64,000 nucleotides of DNA, taken from contig NZ_CP092183.1 of NCBI RefSeq assembly GCF_023499255.1, positions 4,708,501 to 4,772,500 on the forward strand. Direction: 5' to 3'. Positions 45,568-55,060 of the stretch are shown here, in pieces. Below the pieces are notes generated by a model. That model worked only from the letters and a program-made list of their open reading frames with translations, had not been told where the DNA came from and made no database searches. Numbering within the stretch: the stretch's first letter is position 1; each line of letters begins with the position of its first letter. The DNA is from Couchioplanes caeruleus. Lineage in GTDB: Bacteria > Actinomycetota > Actinomycetes > Mycobacteriales > Micromonosporaceae. The translations under genes were made by a program, and so were the position numbers.

Positions 45568-46551
45568 ATGACCCCACGACCCACGGCCGACCCCACCATC
45601 GGCGACCGGATCCGGGTGCGCCGCCTGCGCCGCGGCTGGAGCATCCGGTACGCCGCCAGCCGCGCCGGCGTCTCGCACGCCACCTGGAGCCGCATCGAAC
45701 GGGGGCGTCAGGCGGCCGACAACCGGTTCACGCTCGCGGAGATCGCCGGGGCGCTGGAGTGTTCCCCGGCCGAGCTGGCCGGTGCCCCGGTGCCCGCCAC
45801 CGATCGGGCCGCCGCGGCGGCGCAGGCCGCGGTGCACGGCATCCGCCGGGCCCTGGTCGACGCCGACCTGACCGAGCCCGCGGCGGGGGCCGCGCCGCCG
45901 GTCGCCGAGCCGGCCCGGACGCTGGCCCTGACCGACACGCTGCGGCAGGGCTGCGACTACGCGGGCGCGGCCCGGCTGCTCCCGGAGCTGCTCGGCGGGT
46001 TGCACGCCGCGACCTCCGGACCGGACCGGGAAGCGGCGTTGCGGCTGCTCTGCGATGCCACGTTCATCGCCTCGTCCGTGCTGCGCAACCTCGGGCATCC
46101 GGCGGACGCGTGGCTGGGCGCCGAGCGCTGCCGTGACGCGGCCGATGCGGCCGGCGATCCGGTACTGCGCGGGTACGCGGCGTCCGCCCGGGCGAGCGCG
46201 GCGATGTACTTCGGTCCCACCGACGTCGGCATCTGGCGCATCGGCATCGAGGTGGACGGCGGCGACCCCGGGCTCGCCGCGCAGATCGCCCGCGGCACGA
46301 ACCCCGCGGGCATCACGGCCGGGTTCCGGCAGGTGTTCTACTACGCCGACACGGCCCGTGCCCTGGCCCGGATCCGCGGGCGGGAGCGGGAGGCGGTCCG
46401 CCTCCTGCTGACCGCGGAACGGCCGGCGCCGCAGCACGTGCACACCTCGGCGGTGGCGCGGGAGACGACGCGGGCCCTGCTGGAACGGTCGCTCCGTACG
46501 GCCGCCGGATCGCAGCTGCGCGGCCTGTGCGAGCGCATGCAGGTCGGCTGA
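45568..46551 (+). CDS. XRE-family regulator with helical repeat C-terminus
   Basis: 327 residues. An N-terminal helix-turn-helix (about 12-68, IGDRIRVRRLRRGWSIRYAA and GVSHATWSRIERGRQ) is followed by about 240 mostly helical, Ala-rich residues resembling the TPR-like sensor part of actinomycete XRE regulators. The ligand and targets are unknown. ATG at 45568. Convergent with a Ser/Thr kinase gene after six bases. Confidence 0.85.
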   Translation: MTPRPTADPTIGDRIRVRRLRRGWSIRYAASRAGVSHATWSRIERGRQAADNRFTLAEIAGALECSPAELAGAPVPATDRAAAAAQAAVHGIRRALVDADLTEPAAGAAPPVAEPARTLALTDTLRQGCDYAGAARLLPELLGGLHAATSGPDREAALRLLCDATFIASSVLRNLGHPADAWLGAERCRDAADAAGDPVLRGYAASARASAAMYFGPTDVGIWRIGIEVDGGDPGLAAQIARGTNPAGITAGFRQVFYYADTARALARIRGREREAVRLLLTAERPAPQHVHTSAVARETTRALLERSLRTAAGSQLRGLCERMQVG

Positions 46552-46557
46552 GCCGGC

Positions 46558-48237
46558 TCAGTCGGTGGCGGGCCGGAAGCTGTCGAAGATCAGCTGCAGG
46601 TCGTCGCGGTTCGCGGCCCAGTCGGCGTCGCGGGTCTGCCAGTAGATCCCGTACGCCTGATGCGCGCTCGTCACCACCCCGCGGTTGTTGACGTGCTGGC
46701 GGGAGCCGCCGTCGAAGGTGAACTCCCAGTCGGCGGCCTTGCGGAAGTAGCGCACCTCGCGGATGTGGATCTCGCGGTAGCCGGGGAAGTCGCCGTGCGC
46801 CACCCGGTAGTCCGCCTTGCCCCGCCAGTCACCCACCGGGTCCCACTGCGGCTCGTCGGTCTGGTCGATGCCGAGCACGCGGCCGGTGCTGTGGTCGCGG
46901 AAGTACACCATGGATCCCTCGCGCGACCGGGTCCAGCCCTCCGGCACGTACAGGGCGAAGCCGGTCCGGTCGCGGTAGTCGCGCCACCCGGCGGGCCGCG
47001 GCGGGAGCTGCCGGCCGGCCACGGTCGTCCGGGCCGCGGGTGACGACGCCTTGGTCGCCGAGGGCGTCGCGGAGGGCGTCGCCGAGGGTCCGCCGGCCGA
47101 CGGGCTCGGTGCGGGGGTGCCCGCGGTGGTGGCGGGTGGGACCGCCGGGGCCGAGGCCGCGGGCGAGCGCTGCGCCCCGGTGCGCCCGTCGTCGCGCGTG
47201 GCCAGCCAGGCGGCCGTACCGGCGAGCAGGAGCACCACCACCAGCGCCGCCGCGACGAGCAGCCCGCGACGCGACCGGCGAGCCGGCGGCGCATCCTCAG
47301 CGGGAGCAGGAGCGGGAGGAACAGCGGGAGCGGCGGGGGCGGCAGGGGAAGCCGGCACCGCGACCGGCGGGGACTGCACGGTGGCCACCGTGGTCGCCGC
47401 AGCCGGTTCGGGCGCCGGCGCGGCCGCGGCTTCCTCGAGGCGGCGCCGGGTCTCGGCCATGCCGATGCGTTCGGCCGCGTCCTTGCGGAGCAGCCCCTCC
47501 AGCACCGGTTGCAGCGGCCCGGCCCGGCGCGGCGGGTCCGGCTCGTCGGCGGCGAGGGCGGTGAGCGTACCGAGCGCCGACGGGCGGTGGAACGGCGAGC
47601 GTCCCTCCACGGCGGCGTACAGCGTGGCGCCCAGCGACCACAGGTCCGAGGCGGGCTCGGTGGTGCCGTCGCGGGCGCGTTCCGGCGCCATGTACTCCGG
47701 CGACCCGAGCACGATCTCGGAGCTGGTCGTGACGACGCTGTCGCCGTCGATGGAGGCGATGCCGAAGTCGGTCAGCACCACCCGGCCGTCCTGTCCGAGC
47801 AGGACGTTGGCGGGCTTCACGTCGCGGTGCCGTACGCCCTTGCGGTCCGCCGCCTCGAGCGCCGCCAGCACCTCGAGGCCGATCCGGGCCACCCGGCGCG
47901 GCTCCAGCGGGCCGTCCTCGCGCAGCACCTGCTGCAGGGATCGCGACGGCACGTACTCCATGACGATCCACGCGCGGCCGTCGTCCTCGAAGACGTCGTA
48001 CACCTGGGCCACGTTGGGGTGGCTGATCCGCGCCGCGGCCCGGGCCTCCTGGAGCATGCGCCGGTGCACGGCGTCGCGCTCGGCGGCGACCAGGTCGGCG
48101 GGCAGCAGGATCTCCTTGACCGCCACCTCGCGGTGCAGCACCTCGTCGCGGGCGACCCACACCTGACCCATGCCGCCGACGCCCAGCGTCTCGCCGAGGT
48201 GGTACCTCCCGGCCACGGCCACGGATCCGGCAGTCAT
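46558..48237 (-). CDS. PknB-type membrane Ser/Thr protein kinase
   Basis: 559 residues. Kinase domain (about 11-270): glycine loop LGVGGMGQVWVA, Lys in VAVKEI, catalytic HRDVKPANVL, DFG in LTDFGIAS, APE in YMAPERA. A Pro/Ala linker, one membrane helix (about 328-350) and an extracellular domain of about 150 residues (GWRDYRDRTGFALYVPEGW ... LIFDSFRP) follow. There are no PASTA repeats. ATG at 48237. Substrates unknown. Confidence 0.92.
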   Translation of the reverse strand: MTAGSVAVAGRYHLGETLGVGGMGQVWVARDEVLHREVAVKEILLPADLVAAERDAVHRRMLQEARAAARISHPNVAQVYDVFEDDGRAWIVMEYVPSRSLQQVLREDGPLEPRRVARIGLEVLAALEAADRKGVRHRDVKPANVLLGQDGRVVLTDFGIASIDGDSVVTTSSEIVLGSPEYMAPERARDGTTEPASDLWSLGATLYAAVEGRSPFHRPSALGTLTALAADEPDPPRRAGPLQPVLEGLLRKDAAERIGMAETRRRLEEAAAAPAPEPAAATTVATVQSPPVAVPASPAAPAAPAVPPAPAPAEDAPPARRSRRGLLVAAALVVVLLLAGTAAWLATRDDGRTGAQRSPAASAPAVPPATTAGTPAPSPSAGGPSATPSATPSATKASSPAARTTVAGRQLPPRPAGWRDYRDRTGFALYVPEGWTRSREGSMVYFRDHSTGRVLGIDQTDEPQWDPVGDWRGKADYRVAHGDFPGYREIHIREVRYFRKAADWEFTFDGGSRQHVNNRGVVTSAHQAYGIYWQTRDADWAANRDDLQLIFDSFRPATD

Positions 48238-48347
48238 GCGCGCCGATATACCCCCTCGGGCCGCTCCCCGAACCGTCTGCCGGTCCGACCTTTACCCGGC
48301 ACGCGGCGACAGGTGAGGCGGGCGGCCATCGGGGGTAGCCGGACGGG

Positions 48348-48752
48348 ATGAGGACCACCATCCGGACCATCCTCGGCTCCGGGCCGGCCGCCGACCTCGA
48401 CGCCGACCGGCTGGCCACGCTGTCCGAGACCGTCATCGCCTGCGGGCAGACCTGCGCGGCCTGCGCGGACGCCTGCCTCGGCTCCGGCTTCGCCGCGGGC
48501 CTCGCCGAGTGCATCGGGCTCGACCTCGCCTGCGCCGACGTGTGCGCGACCACCGCCCGGGTCCTCGCCCGGCCCGACGGCCGCGACGCGGGCATCGTCC
48601 GGGCGCTGCTGGCGGCCTGCGCGGTGGCGAGCGCCGCCTGCGCCGACGAGTGCGTGCGGCACGCCGACAGCTACCGGCACTGCGGGACGTGCGCGCAGAT
48701 GTGCCGCATCTGCGAGGAGCAGTGCCGCAGCGCGCTGGCGGTGATCGGCTGA
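48348..48752 (+). CDS. Cys-rich four-helix-bundle metal-binding protein
   Basis: 134 residues with 15 Cys, mostly in CxxxC and CxxC spacing along predicted helices (CGQTCAACADAC, CADVC, CADEC, CGTCAQMCRICEEQC). This matches the DUF326/Csp-like copper-storage proteins, which bind many Cu(I) ions in the core of a four-helix bundle. No signal peptide, so cytosolic storage is expected. ATG at 48348. The next gene begins 27 bases later on the same strand. Confidence 0.85.
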   Translation: MRTTIRTILGSGPAADLDADRLATLSETVIACGQTCAACADACLGSGFAAGLAECIGLDLACADVCATTARVLARPDGRDAGIVRALLAACAVASAACADECVRHADSYRHCGTCAQMCRICEEQCRSALAVIG

Positions 48753-48779
48753 GCCCGCCGGCGGCGCTACGCTTCCGGC

Positions 48780-49763
48780 GTGGATGACCTTGGGTACGCC
48801 CGCAGCCGCGTGGCCGAGCTGGGCGGGCGGTTCTGCGTGACCTTCGTCAAGGGCGTGGACGAGCGCGAGGCGCTGGCGCGGATGGGCGCGTACCCCGACA
48901 CCGTCGGCGAGCGTGCCGGGGCGCAGCTGACGGGTCACGCGGCCGCGCTGACGGCGGGCCGCTGGACGCTGGTGATCGAGCCGGAGGGCGCCGCCGGGTC
49001 CGATCACGTGCTGCTGGAGGCGGTCTCGCGGGGCACCGAGGCGGTGTCGGTGCTGCGCGACGATGCGGCCACGCCCCGGTTCACGTACGCGGTCAAGGGC
49101 ACGACCACCGTCGCCTTCGACCCGTCGTTCCCCTCCCCCGAGGTGACGTGGGGTACCGACCCGGGCCTGCTGCAGCACCTCATGCAGGCGGCCGGGCTGC
49201 GCGAGCCGGCCGGCGAGGACGAGGAGACGTGGCGCGACGCCGAGGCCAGGTCGCTGGTGCTGGCGCAGCGGATCACCGGCGTACGCGTGCCGGAGGACCC
49301 GCTGGCCCGGCCGCGGCTGTCGGCGCGGATCGAGCCCTGGTTCGTGGGTCCGGCGCGCGCGGCCGACCTGCTGCGCCCGGGCCCCCGGTTCGCCGATCTG
49401 TTCGCCGCCGCGGCCGCCGCGCCGGACGAGCGCAAGCGGGCGGTCGCCGTCGCGGAGGTGCGCCGCCTGGCCGGCCTGCTCGGCGTCGCGGGCACGCCCG
49501 GGCTGGACGCGGCCCTCGACGAGGCCGCCCGCGGGGCGGGCCGCCCGGTGCCGATGGACTCCGAGCTGGGCCGGCACGTGCGGAGCTGGCTGGGGGCGGC
49601 CGGCGGCACGCTCGGCATGCTGGCGACCGCGCTGCGGGGCGTGCTGGACCGCGACGCGGACGTGGCGTTGCGCGCGGCGCTCCGGCCGCTGCGCGCCGGC
49701 GGAACCCTGTTCGACCTGGACAAGGCCCGCGAGGCCGTCACGGCGGCGCTGCGGGCCTCCTGA
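48780..49763 (+). CDS. DUF6461-like protein of unknown function
   Basis: 327 residues, cytosolic. The N-terminal 130 residues (LGGRFCVTFVKGVDEREALARM, WTLVIEPEG, GTEAVSVLRD) resemble the actinomycete DUF6461 domain; the remainder is Ala/Arg-rich helical sequence without recognised motifs. GTG at 48780. Convergent with the BMP lipoprotein gene after 11 bases. Confidence 0.7.
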   Translation: MDDLGYARSRVAELGGRFCVTFVKGVDEREALARMGAYPDTVGERAGAQLTGHAAALTAGRWTLVIEPEGAAGSDHVLLEAVSRGTEAVSVLRDDAATPRFTYAVKGTTTVAFDPSFPSPEVTWGTDPGLLQHLMQAAGLREPAGEDEETWRDAEARSLVLAQRITGVRVPEDPLARPRLSARIEPWFVGPARAADLLRPGPRFADLFAAAAAAPDERKRAVAVAEVRRLAGLLGVAGTPGLDAALDEAARGAGRPVPMDSELGRHVRSWLGAAGGTLGMLATALRGVLDRDADVALRAALRPLRAGGTLFDLDKAREAVTAALRAS

Positions 49764-49774
49764 GGGACCATGCC

Positions 49775-50818
49775 TCAGCTGGTGGGCACCTTCACCGCGC
49801 CGCTGAGGATGCGGTAGCGGGCCTTCTCCAGCCCCGCCCGGTACGGCCCGAGCGCCGGGTTGGAGGTCGCGTACCCCACGCCGTCGACCTTGAGGTCGTA
49901 ACGCTTGGCGCCGCCGGTGCGGTCGCCCTTGATGAACGCCTGGATCTCCTGGAAGACGCCGTTGTCCACGCGCTTGAGCATGGACGTGAGGATGCGGCCC
50001 TTCACGTCGGCGCCGGCGCTCGCGTACTGGTCGGAGTCCACGCCCACGGCCCACGCGTCGCCGGCCGCGGCGACCGCCTCGAGCGCGCCCCCGCCGGAGC
50101 CACCGGCGGCCGAGTAGACGACGTCGGCACCCCCGGCGAGCAGCGCCTGGGCCGCTGCCTTGCCCTTGTCCGGCGAGCCGAAGCCGCTGAAGTCCGGCGG
50201 CTTGCTGAGGTAGCGCGCCCCGACGCGGATGCCGGGGTCGACGCTGTGCACGCCGGCGGTGTACCCGGCCTCGAACTTGTGGATCAGCGGCACGTCGACG
50301 CCGCCGATGAAGCCGACGCGCTTGCTCTTCGACGCCAGCCCCGCGGCCACGCCGACCAGGTACGAGCCCTGCTCCTCGGAGAACAGCAGCGACACGACGT
50401 TCTTGGCCTGCACCGAGTCGTCGTCGATGATGGCGAACAGCGTGCCGGGGAACTCCTTGGCGACCGTGCCGACGGCGCCGGCGTACAGGAACCCGACCGC
50501 GATGACCGGGTTGCTGCCGCCCTTGGCGAGCTCGCGCAGCACCGCCGCGCGCCCCTCGTCGGTCTCCGCCTTGGTGGTGGCCTCGGTCGCCTGGACGAGC
50601 AGTTCCTTCTTCGCCCGGTCCAGGCCCGCGCCCGCGGCGTCGTTGAAGCTCTTGTCACCGCGGCCCGCGCTGTCGTAGGCGATGCCGACGTGCACGCTCT
50701 CGCGGCCCAGCCCGGTCATGGCGTCGGTCGAGACGGTGACCGGCGCCGCGGAGCAGGCCGACAGGGTGCCGACCGTGGCGGCGAGCAGCGCCGCGGTGAT
50801 CCTCGTACGCATCTGCAT
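49775..50818 (-). CDS. BMP-family (Med/PnrA-like) substrate-binding lipoprotein
   Basis: 347 residues. Lipoprotein signal with lipobox LSAC near residue 22. The BMP fold is recognisable from GIAYDSAGRGDKSFNDAAG, GFLYAGAV, RVGFIGGVDVPLIHKFEAGY and DVVYSAAGGSGGG. Family members bind nucleosides (PnrA, BmpA). No ABC permease or ATPase gene accompanies it; instead it starts two bases after the stop of a chemoreceptor gene on the same strand, so it may present a ligand to that receptor. Confidence 0.9.
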   Translation of the reverse strand: MQMRTRITAALLAATVGTLSACSAAPVTVSTDAMTGLGRESVHVGIAYDSAGRGDKSFNDAAGAGLDRAKKELLVQATEATTKAETDEGRAAVLRELAKGGSNPVIAVGFLYAGAVGTVAKEFPGTLFAIIDDDSVQAKNVVSLLFSEEQGSYLVGVAAGLASKSKRVGFIGGVDVPLIHKFEAGYTAGVHSVDPGIRVGARYLSKPPDFSGFGSPDKGKAAAQALLAGGADVVYSAAGGSGGGALEAVAAAGDAWAVGVDSDQYASAGADVKGRILTSMLKRVDNGVFQEIQAFIKGDRTGGAKRYDLKVDGVGYATSNPALGPYRAGLEKARYRILSGAVKVPTS

Positions 50819-50820
50819 CC

Positions 50821-52425
50821 TCAGTACCGGAACTGCCCGACGGCGTCGCGCAGGGTGGTGGACATGCGGGTCAGTTCGGCGGCGGCCTCACGCGCGCGGG
50901 CCACCTCGGCGGAGGTCACGGACGTCGCCGCGGCCACCGCACGGATGTTCTCGGCGATGCTCGCCGTGCCGCTGGAGGCGGCGACCGCGCCGCGGTTCAT
51001 CTCGCCGGTGGTCGCGGTCTGCTCCTCCACCGCGCCGGCGATGCTGGTCTGGTAGTCGCTGATGCGCCGGATGGTCCCGCCGATCTGCGCGATCGCGGTG
51101 ACCGCCGCCTCGGTGTCGCTCTGGATGGCCCGCACCAGCCCGTCGATCTCCTCGGCCGCCCGGGCGCTCTCCTGGGCCAGGTCCTTGACCTCGCCGGCGA
51201 CGACCGCGAAGCCCTTGCCCATCTCGCCGGCCCGGGCCGCCTCGATGGTGGCGTTGAGCGCCAGCAGGTTGGTCTGCGCGGCGATGCTGGTGATCAGGCG
51301 TACGGCGTCGCCGATGGCCGACGACGAGGCGCCCAGGTTGGCCACGGTGCCGTTGGCGGTCTCGGCGCCGGTGACCGCCTGGGCGGCGACCTCCGCCGCG
51401 GCGACGGCGGCCCGGGCGATCTCCTGGATGGAGATGCCCATCTCCTCCGAGCCCGCGGCCATCGTGTCGACGTTGTGGTTGACGTCCTCCGCGGCGCCGG
51501 CCACCAGGTCGGCCTGCAGCGAGGTGTCGGTGACCGCCTGGGTGAAGGCGGCGGAGACGGCGTCGAGCTCGGCGGAGGTGCGGGCCAGCCCGTCGGCCTG
51601 CTCGGCGACGTCGGAGACGATGGCGCGCACCGACGAGACGGCCTGACCGAGCGCGGCGGACATCTGGGCCACCTCGTCGCGGCCCCCGGTCGCCGGGACG
51701 ACGGTCAGGTCGCCGTCCGCCACCCGGCGCAGCGCGTCACGGGCGGCGTGCACGGGACGCACGATGCTGCGGGTGACCACCACGGCGGACGCGGCGCCGA
51801 GCAGCAGGGCCAGCGCGGTGGCGATTCCGATGGCCCACTGCGCGCGGGTGGCGTCGTCGGCGGAGGTGCGGACGGCCTGCACGCTGCGCGCGTCCACTGA
51901 GCCGGCCAGCTTCTGCGCGGCCACCATGATGCGGTAGTAGCTGTTCCAGCTGTCGTACATGGCGATCTGGTCGGCGTTCCACAGCGCCTGCGGCGTGCCC
52001 GGCTTGTACGCGGCCACCAGCTTGTCGTTGACCTGGACGTACGTCCCCAGCTCCGCGCTCACCTGCTGGAACAGGGTGCGCTCGGCGCCGGTGAAGGCGC
52101 CCGCGTCGACCTGCCGCAGGAACTGCTGGAACGCGTCACGCTCCTGCTGCCAGGCCTTGTACGCGACCGAGTCACCACCCAGCGCCCGGGCGGCCCCGAG
52201 GCGGTACACGTCGTTGATGTAGCCCGCCTGCCACCCGTTCAGCGTGGCGGCGTGGGTCTTGATCTGCTCGGCCTGCCGGGTGAGCACCTCGAGCCGGCGG
52301 ACCTCGTTGGCCGAGGACCGCTGCTCGACGATGGTCGCGAAGGCCATCGCGGCGACGCCCAGCAGCAGCACGAGGACCGCGGCGAAGGCACCGACGAGCC
52401 GGGTGCCGATCGTGAACCGCCGCAC
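50821..52425 (-). CDS. Methyl-accepting chemotaxis protein
   Basis: 534 residues: TM1 (about 10-32), an extracellular four-helix-bundle type sensor (33-193), TM2 (about 195-217), HAMP (218-270) and the coiled-coil signalling domain. The tip [20 protein letters not shown] is intact. GTG at 52425 follows AAGGGATC. No CheA, CheW or flagellar gene is in the window. Forms an operon with the BMP lipoprotein. Confidence 0.93.
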   Translation of the reverse strand: MRRFTIGTRLVGAFAAVLVLLLGVAAMAFATIVEQRSSANEVRRLEVLTRQAEQIKTHAATLNGWQAGYINDVYRLGAARALGGDSVAYKAWQQERDAFQQFLRQVDAGAFTGAERTLFQQVSAELGTYVQVNDKLVAAYKPGTPQALWNADQIAMYDSWNSYYRIMVAAQKLAGSVDARSVQAVRTSADDATRAQWAIGIATALALLLGAASAVVVTRSIVRPVHAARDALRRVADGDLTVVPATGGRDEVAQMSAALGQAVSSVRAIVSDVAEQADGLARTSAELDAVSAAFTQAVTDTSLQADLVAGAAEDVNHNVDTMAAGSEEMGISIQEIARAAVAAAEVAAQAVTGAETANGTVANLGASSSAIGDAVRLITSIAAQTNLLALNATIEAARAGEMGKGFAVVAGEVKDLAQESARAAEEIDGLVRAIQSDTEAAVTAIAQIGGTIRRISDYQTSIAGAVEEQTATTGEMNRGAVAASSGTASIAENIRAVAAATSVTSAEVARAREAAAELTRMSTTLRDAVGQFRY

Positions 52426-52524
52426 GTGGTGATCCCTTCGGACGTACCGGTGCGGCCCAGGTGCCGCCCGGTTCTCCCATTCGGCGTCCGGGGGGAGGAC
52501 CTGAGCGGGGCCGGCTGTGACGGA

Positions 52525-53505
52525 TCAGCCAGATTTGAGCGTAGTTGTCAGATCCCGGGCGGTGGCCGAATCGGCGGGAACGACCGACTTGCGGCGCGAG
52601 AACACCCCCTGGGAGATGGCCACGCCGGCGAGCACGATGAGCGCGCCGACCGGCTGGTACCACCGCAGGTGCTCACCCAGGACGGTCACGCCGACCACCG
52701 TGGCCACCAGCGGCATGAGGTACGTCACCGACGCGGACGTGCTCGCCCCGGCCAGCCGGATGACCCGGAAGTTCAGCACGAACGCGAGCCCGGTGCCCAG
52801 CGCGCCCAGCGCCAGCACGCTCAGCACGACGTCGGCCGACAGCCCGGCGGGCCGCGGCGGCGCACCCGCGATCAGCGGCGCCGCGACGGCGAGCTGCGCC
52901 AGCGCCACCAGCAGCTGCGCGGCCGCGATGGAGACGCCCGAGCCGGCCCGCCCGGCGACGAACTTCTTCTGGTACGGGATCGCGACGGCGTAACACATCG
53001 CGGCGGCGAAGCACAGCAGCTGCCCGGTGAGCTCGGTGCCGCCGACGCCGCGCCAGACGCCCAGCACCACGAGCACGCCGGCGAACCCGATGCCGATGCC
53101 GGCCGCCCGGCGGCGGGTGAACAGCTCGGTCCGGAACACCAGCGCCGCCAGCGGCAGCGCGACCAGGGGCGTGGCCGCGTTCCAGATGCCCGCGAGCACC
53201 GAGGAGACCCGCTGCTCGCCGTACCCGAAGAAGGTGAAGGGCAGGGCCACGCCCAGCGCGGCCACCACGATCAGATGGGCCCACAGCCGGGCGTCGCGCG
53301 GCAGCCGGTCGCGCGTCAGCGCGAGGATCACCAGCAGGGTGAGCGCGCCGGCCGCGACCCGGCCGAAGGTCAGCCACAGCGGCGGCAGCTCGCGCACGCC
53401 GACCTTGATGAACAGGAAGCTCGTGCCCCAGATCGCGGCCAGGGCGAGGAAGCCGGGGAGCCAGGCGCGCACGCCGGAAGTGTCAGGGGCAGTTCGGTTC
53501 TCCAC
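52525..53505 (-). CDS. EamA-family (DMT) exporter
   Basis: 326 residues with ten helices in two EamA repeats (AAIWGTSFLFIKVGVRELPP first, VLGEHLRWYQPVGALIVLAG second). Typical metabolite or drug exporter; substrate unknown. GTG at 53505 (VENRTAPDTSG) lies at the edge of a perfect 11-bp inverted repeat that spans the first codons, and has GGGG touching it, so initiation may be leaderless or structured. An internal GTG downstream would cut into the N-terminal tail only. Confidence 0.88.
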   Translation of the reverse strand: MENRTAPDTSGVRAWLPGFLALAAIWGTSFLFIKVGVRELPPLWLTFGRVAAGALTLLVILALTRDRLPRDARLWAHLIVVAALGVALPFTFFGYGEQRVSSVLAGIWNAATPLVALPLAALVFRTELFTRRRAAGIGIGFAGVLVVLGVWRGVGGTELTGQLLCFAAAMCYAVAIPYQKKFVAGRAGSGVSIAAAQLLVALAQLAVAAPLIAGAPPRPAGLSADVVLSVLALGALGTGLAFVLNFRVIRLAGASTSASVTYLMPLVATVVGVTVLGEHLRWYQPVGALIVLAGVAISQGVFSRRKSVVPADSATARDLTTTLKSG

Positions 53506-53515
53506 CCCTGACACT
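53479..53515. promoter_or_regulatory. Perfect 11-bp inverted repeat across the EamA start
   Basis: AGTGTCAGGGG (53479-53489) and CCCCTGACACT (53505-53515) flank a 15-base spacer. The start codon occupies 53505-53503, immediately beside one arm. Could be a repressor operator or an RNA hairpin hiding the start. Confidence 0.75.
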
Positions 53516-53568
53516 CTGCCGGACCGGTACGACACTTCCCGCCGAATTTCCCACGCCTCGGCGGTTGA

Positions 53569-54882
53569 ATGGCCGGCATGACCACACCGGCCGACGAGGT
53601 GGTGACGCTCGCCCACGAGCTCATCGCCATCGACACCACCAACCCCGGCACGTACGGCGGCCCCGGCACCGAACGCCCCGCCGCCGAATACGTCGCCACC
53701 CGCCTGTCCGAGGCCGGCTACGCCTGCGAGTACGTCGAGTCCGGCGCGCCCGGCCGCGGCAACGTGGTGGCCCGGCTCCCCGGCGCGGACCCGTCGCGTG
53801 GCGCGCTGCTCGTGCACGGGCACCTCGACGTCGTACCGGCCGAGGCGGCGGACTGGACGGTCCACCCGTTCTCCGGCGAGGTGCGCGACGGCTACCTGTG
53901 GGGACGCGGCGCGGTCGACATGAAGGGCATGCTGGCGATGACCCTCGCGGTGGCACGGCACTTCAAGCGCACCGGGGTCGTACCGGCCCGGGACCTGATC
54001 TTCGCGTTCCTGGCCGACGAGGAGGCCGGCGGCGTGGCCGGCGCGCAGTGGCTCGTCGAGCACCGGCCCGACCTGTTCGCCGGCGCCACCGAGGCGATCA
54101 GCGAGGTCGGCGGCTTCTCCGTGACGCTCGGCGGCGGCCCGCGGGCGTACCTCGTGGAGACGGCCGAGAAGGGGTCGATGTGGCTGCGGCTGGCGGCGCG
54201 CGGCACCGCCGGGCACGGGTCGCTGCTGCACACCGACAACCCGATCGCGAAGCTCGCCGCCGCCCTCGCCCGCCTCGACGCCCACCGGTTCCCGGTCGTC
54301 CTGACCGACCCGGTACGGCAATTCCTGACCGGCGCCGCCGAGCTGACCGGGGTGCCGTTCGACCCGGCCGACCCGGAGGCGGCGGTCGCCCGGCTCGGAC
54401 ACCTGTCCCGGCTCATCGCGCCGACCCTGCGCGACACCGCGACGGTCACCACCGTCACCGCGGGCTACAAGTCCAATGTGGTGCCCTCGGTCGCCCGCGC
54501 CGAGGTCGACGGCCGCATGCTGCCCGGACGCGACGAGGCGTTCCGCGCCGAACTCGCCCGTGTGCTCGGGCCGGACATCGAGGTGGAGTGGAGCAGCCTG
54601 CCCGCCGTACAGATCACGTTCGGCGGGGGGCTCGTGGCCGCGATGGACGCCGCGATCGGGGCCGAGGACCCGGGTGCCCGGCTGCTGCCGTACATGATGC
54701 CGGCCGGGACCGACGCCAAAGCGTTCGCGCGCCTCGGGATCCGGCATTTCGGCTTCGCGCCGCTGCGCCTGCCCGCGGACCTCGACTTCACCGCGCTGTT
54801 CCACGGCGTCGACGAACGCGTGCCGGTGGCGGCGCTCGAGTTCGGCACCCGGGTGCTGGACCGGCTGTGGCGCTCGTGCTGA
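53569..54882 (+). CDS. M20-family metallopeptidase (ArgE/DapE/carboxypeptidase G2 group)
   Basis: 437 residues, cytosolic. Metal and catalytic residues are in place: VHGHLDVVP (His, Asp), GRGAVDMKG (bridging Asp), FLADEEAGG (catalytic Glu-Glu), EVGGF, and a C-terminal LFHGVDERV (His). The dimerisation lid is present (GTAGHGSLLHTDNPIAKL). It hydrolyses an N-acyl or peptide bond; substrate uncertain. ATG at 53569 with an alternative at 53578. Divergent from the EamA gene. Confidence 0.9.
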   Translation: MAGMTTPADEVVTLAHELIAIDTTNPGTYGGPGTERPAAEYVATRLSEAGYACEYVESGAPGRGNVVARLPGADPSRGALLVHGHLDVVPAEAADWTVHPFSGEVRDGYLWGRGAVDMKGMLAMTLAVARHFKRTGVVPARDLIFAFLADEEAGGVAGAQWLVEHRPDLFAGATEAISEVGGFSVTLGGGPRAYLVETAEKGSMWLRLAARGTAGHGSLLHTDNPIAKLAAALARLDAHRFPVVLTDPVRQFLTGAAELTGVPFDPADPEAAVARLGHLSRLIAPTLRDTATVTTVTAGYKSNVVPSVARAEVDGRMLPGRDEAFRAELARVLGPDIEVEWSSLPAVQITFGGGLVAAMDAAIGAEDPGARLLPYMMPAGTDAKAFARLGIRHFGFAPLRLPADLDFTALFHGVDERVPVAALEFGTRVLDRLWRSC

Positions 54883-54905
54883 ACCGGGCCCGTCTGCTAC
54901 GGTCG

Positions 54906-55040
54906 GCGATGGTCATGAGTGCCAGCGCGTAGCCCCGGCTTGCTGGCCGGCAACCCTTGCGTTCGCGATGGGGTGCCCCGGGTGAGGACCGGGCCGGCGT
55001 CGATCCCGACGCGGGCAAGCGCGGACCCCTGGGCGGGTCC
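54906..55040 (+). promoter_or_regulatory. SAM-IV-type riboswitch
   Basis: Core elements in order: GGTCATGAGTGCCAGCG (54911), AGCCCCGGCTTGCTGGCCGG, CAACCC, GGGGTGCCCCGGGTGAGGACC (closing P1 at 54987-54990), then a hairpin GCGTCG-ATCC-CGACGC, GGCAAGCGCGGACCCC, and GGACCC/GGGTCC (55023-55040). The CATGAGTG start and GGCAACC are shared by the SAM-I/SAM-IV clan; the extra 3' hairpin with pseudoknot partner is typical of the actinomycete SAM-IV form. It ends 20 bases before the start of the aminotransferase gene. Confidence 0.85.
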
Positions 55041-55060
55041 CCGACCCCCGGGAGGTTTCC

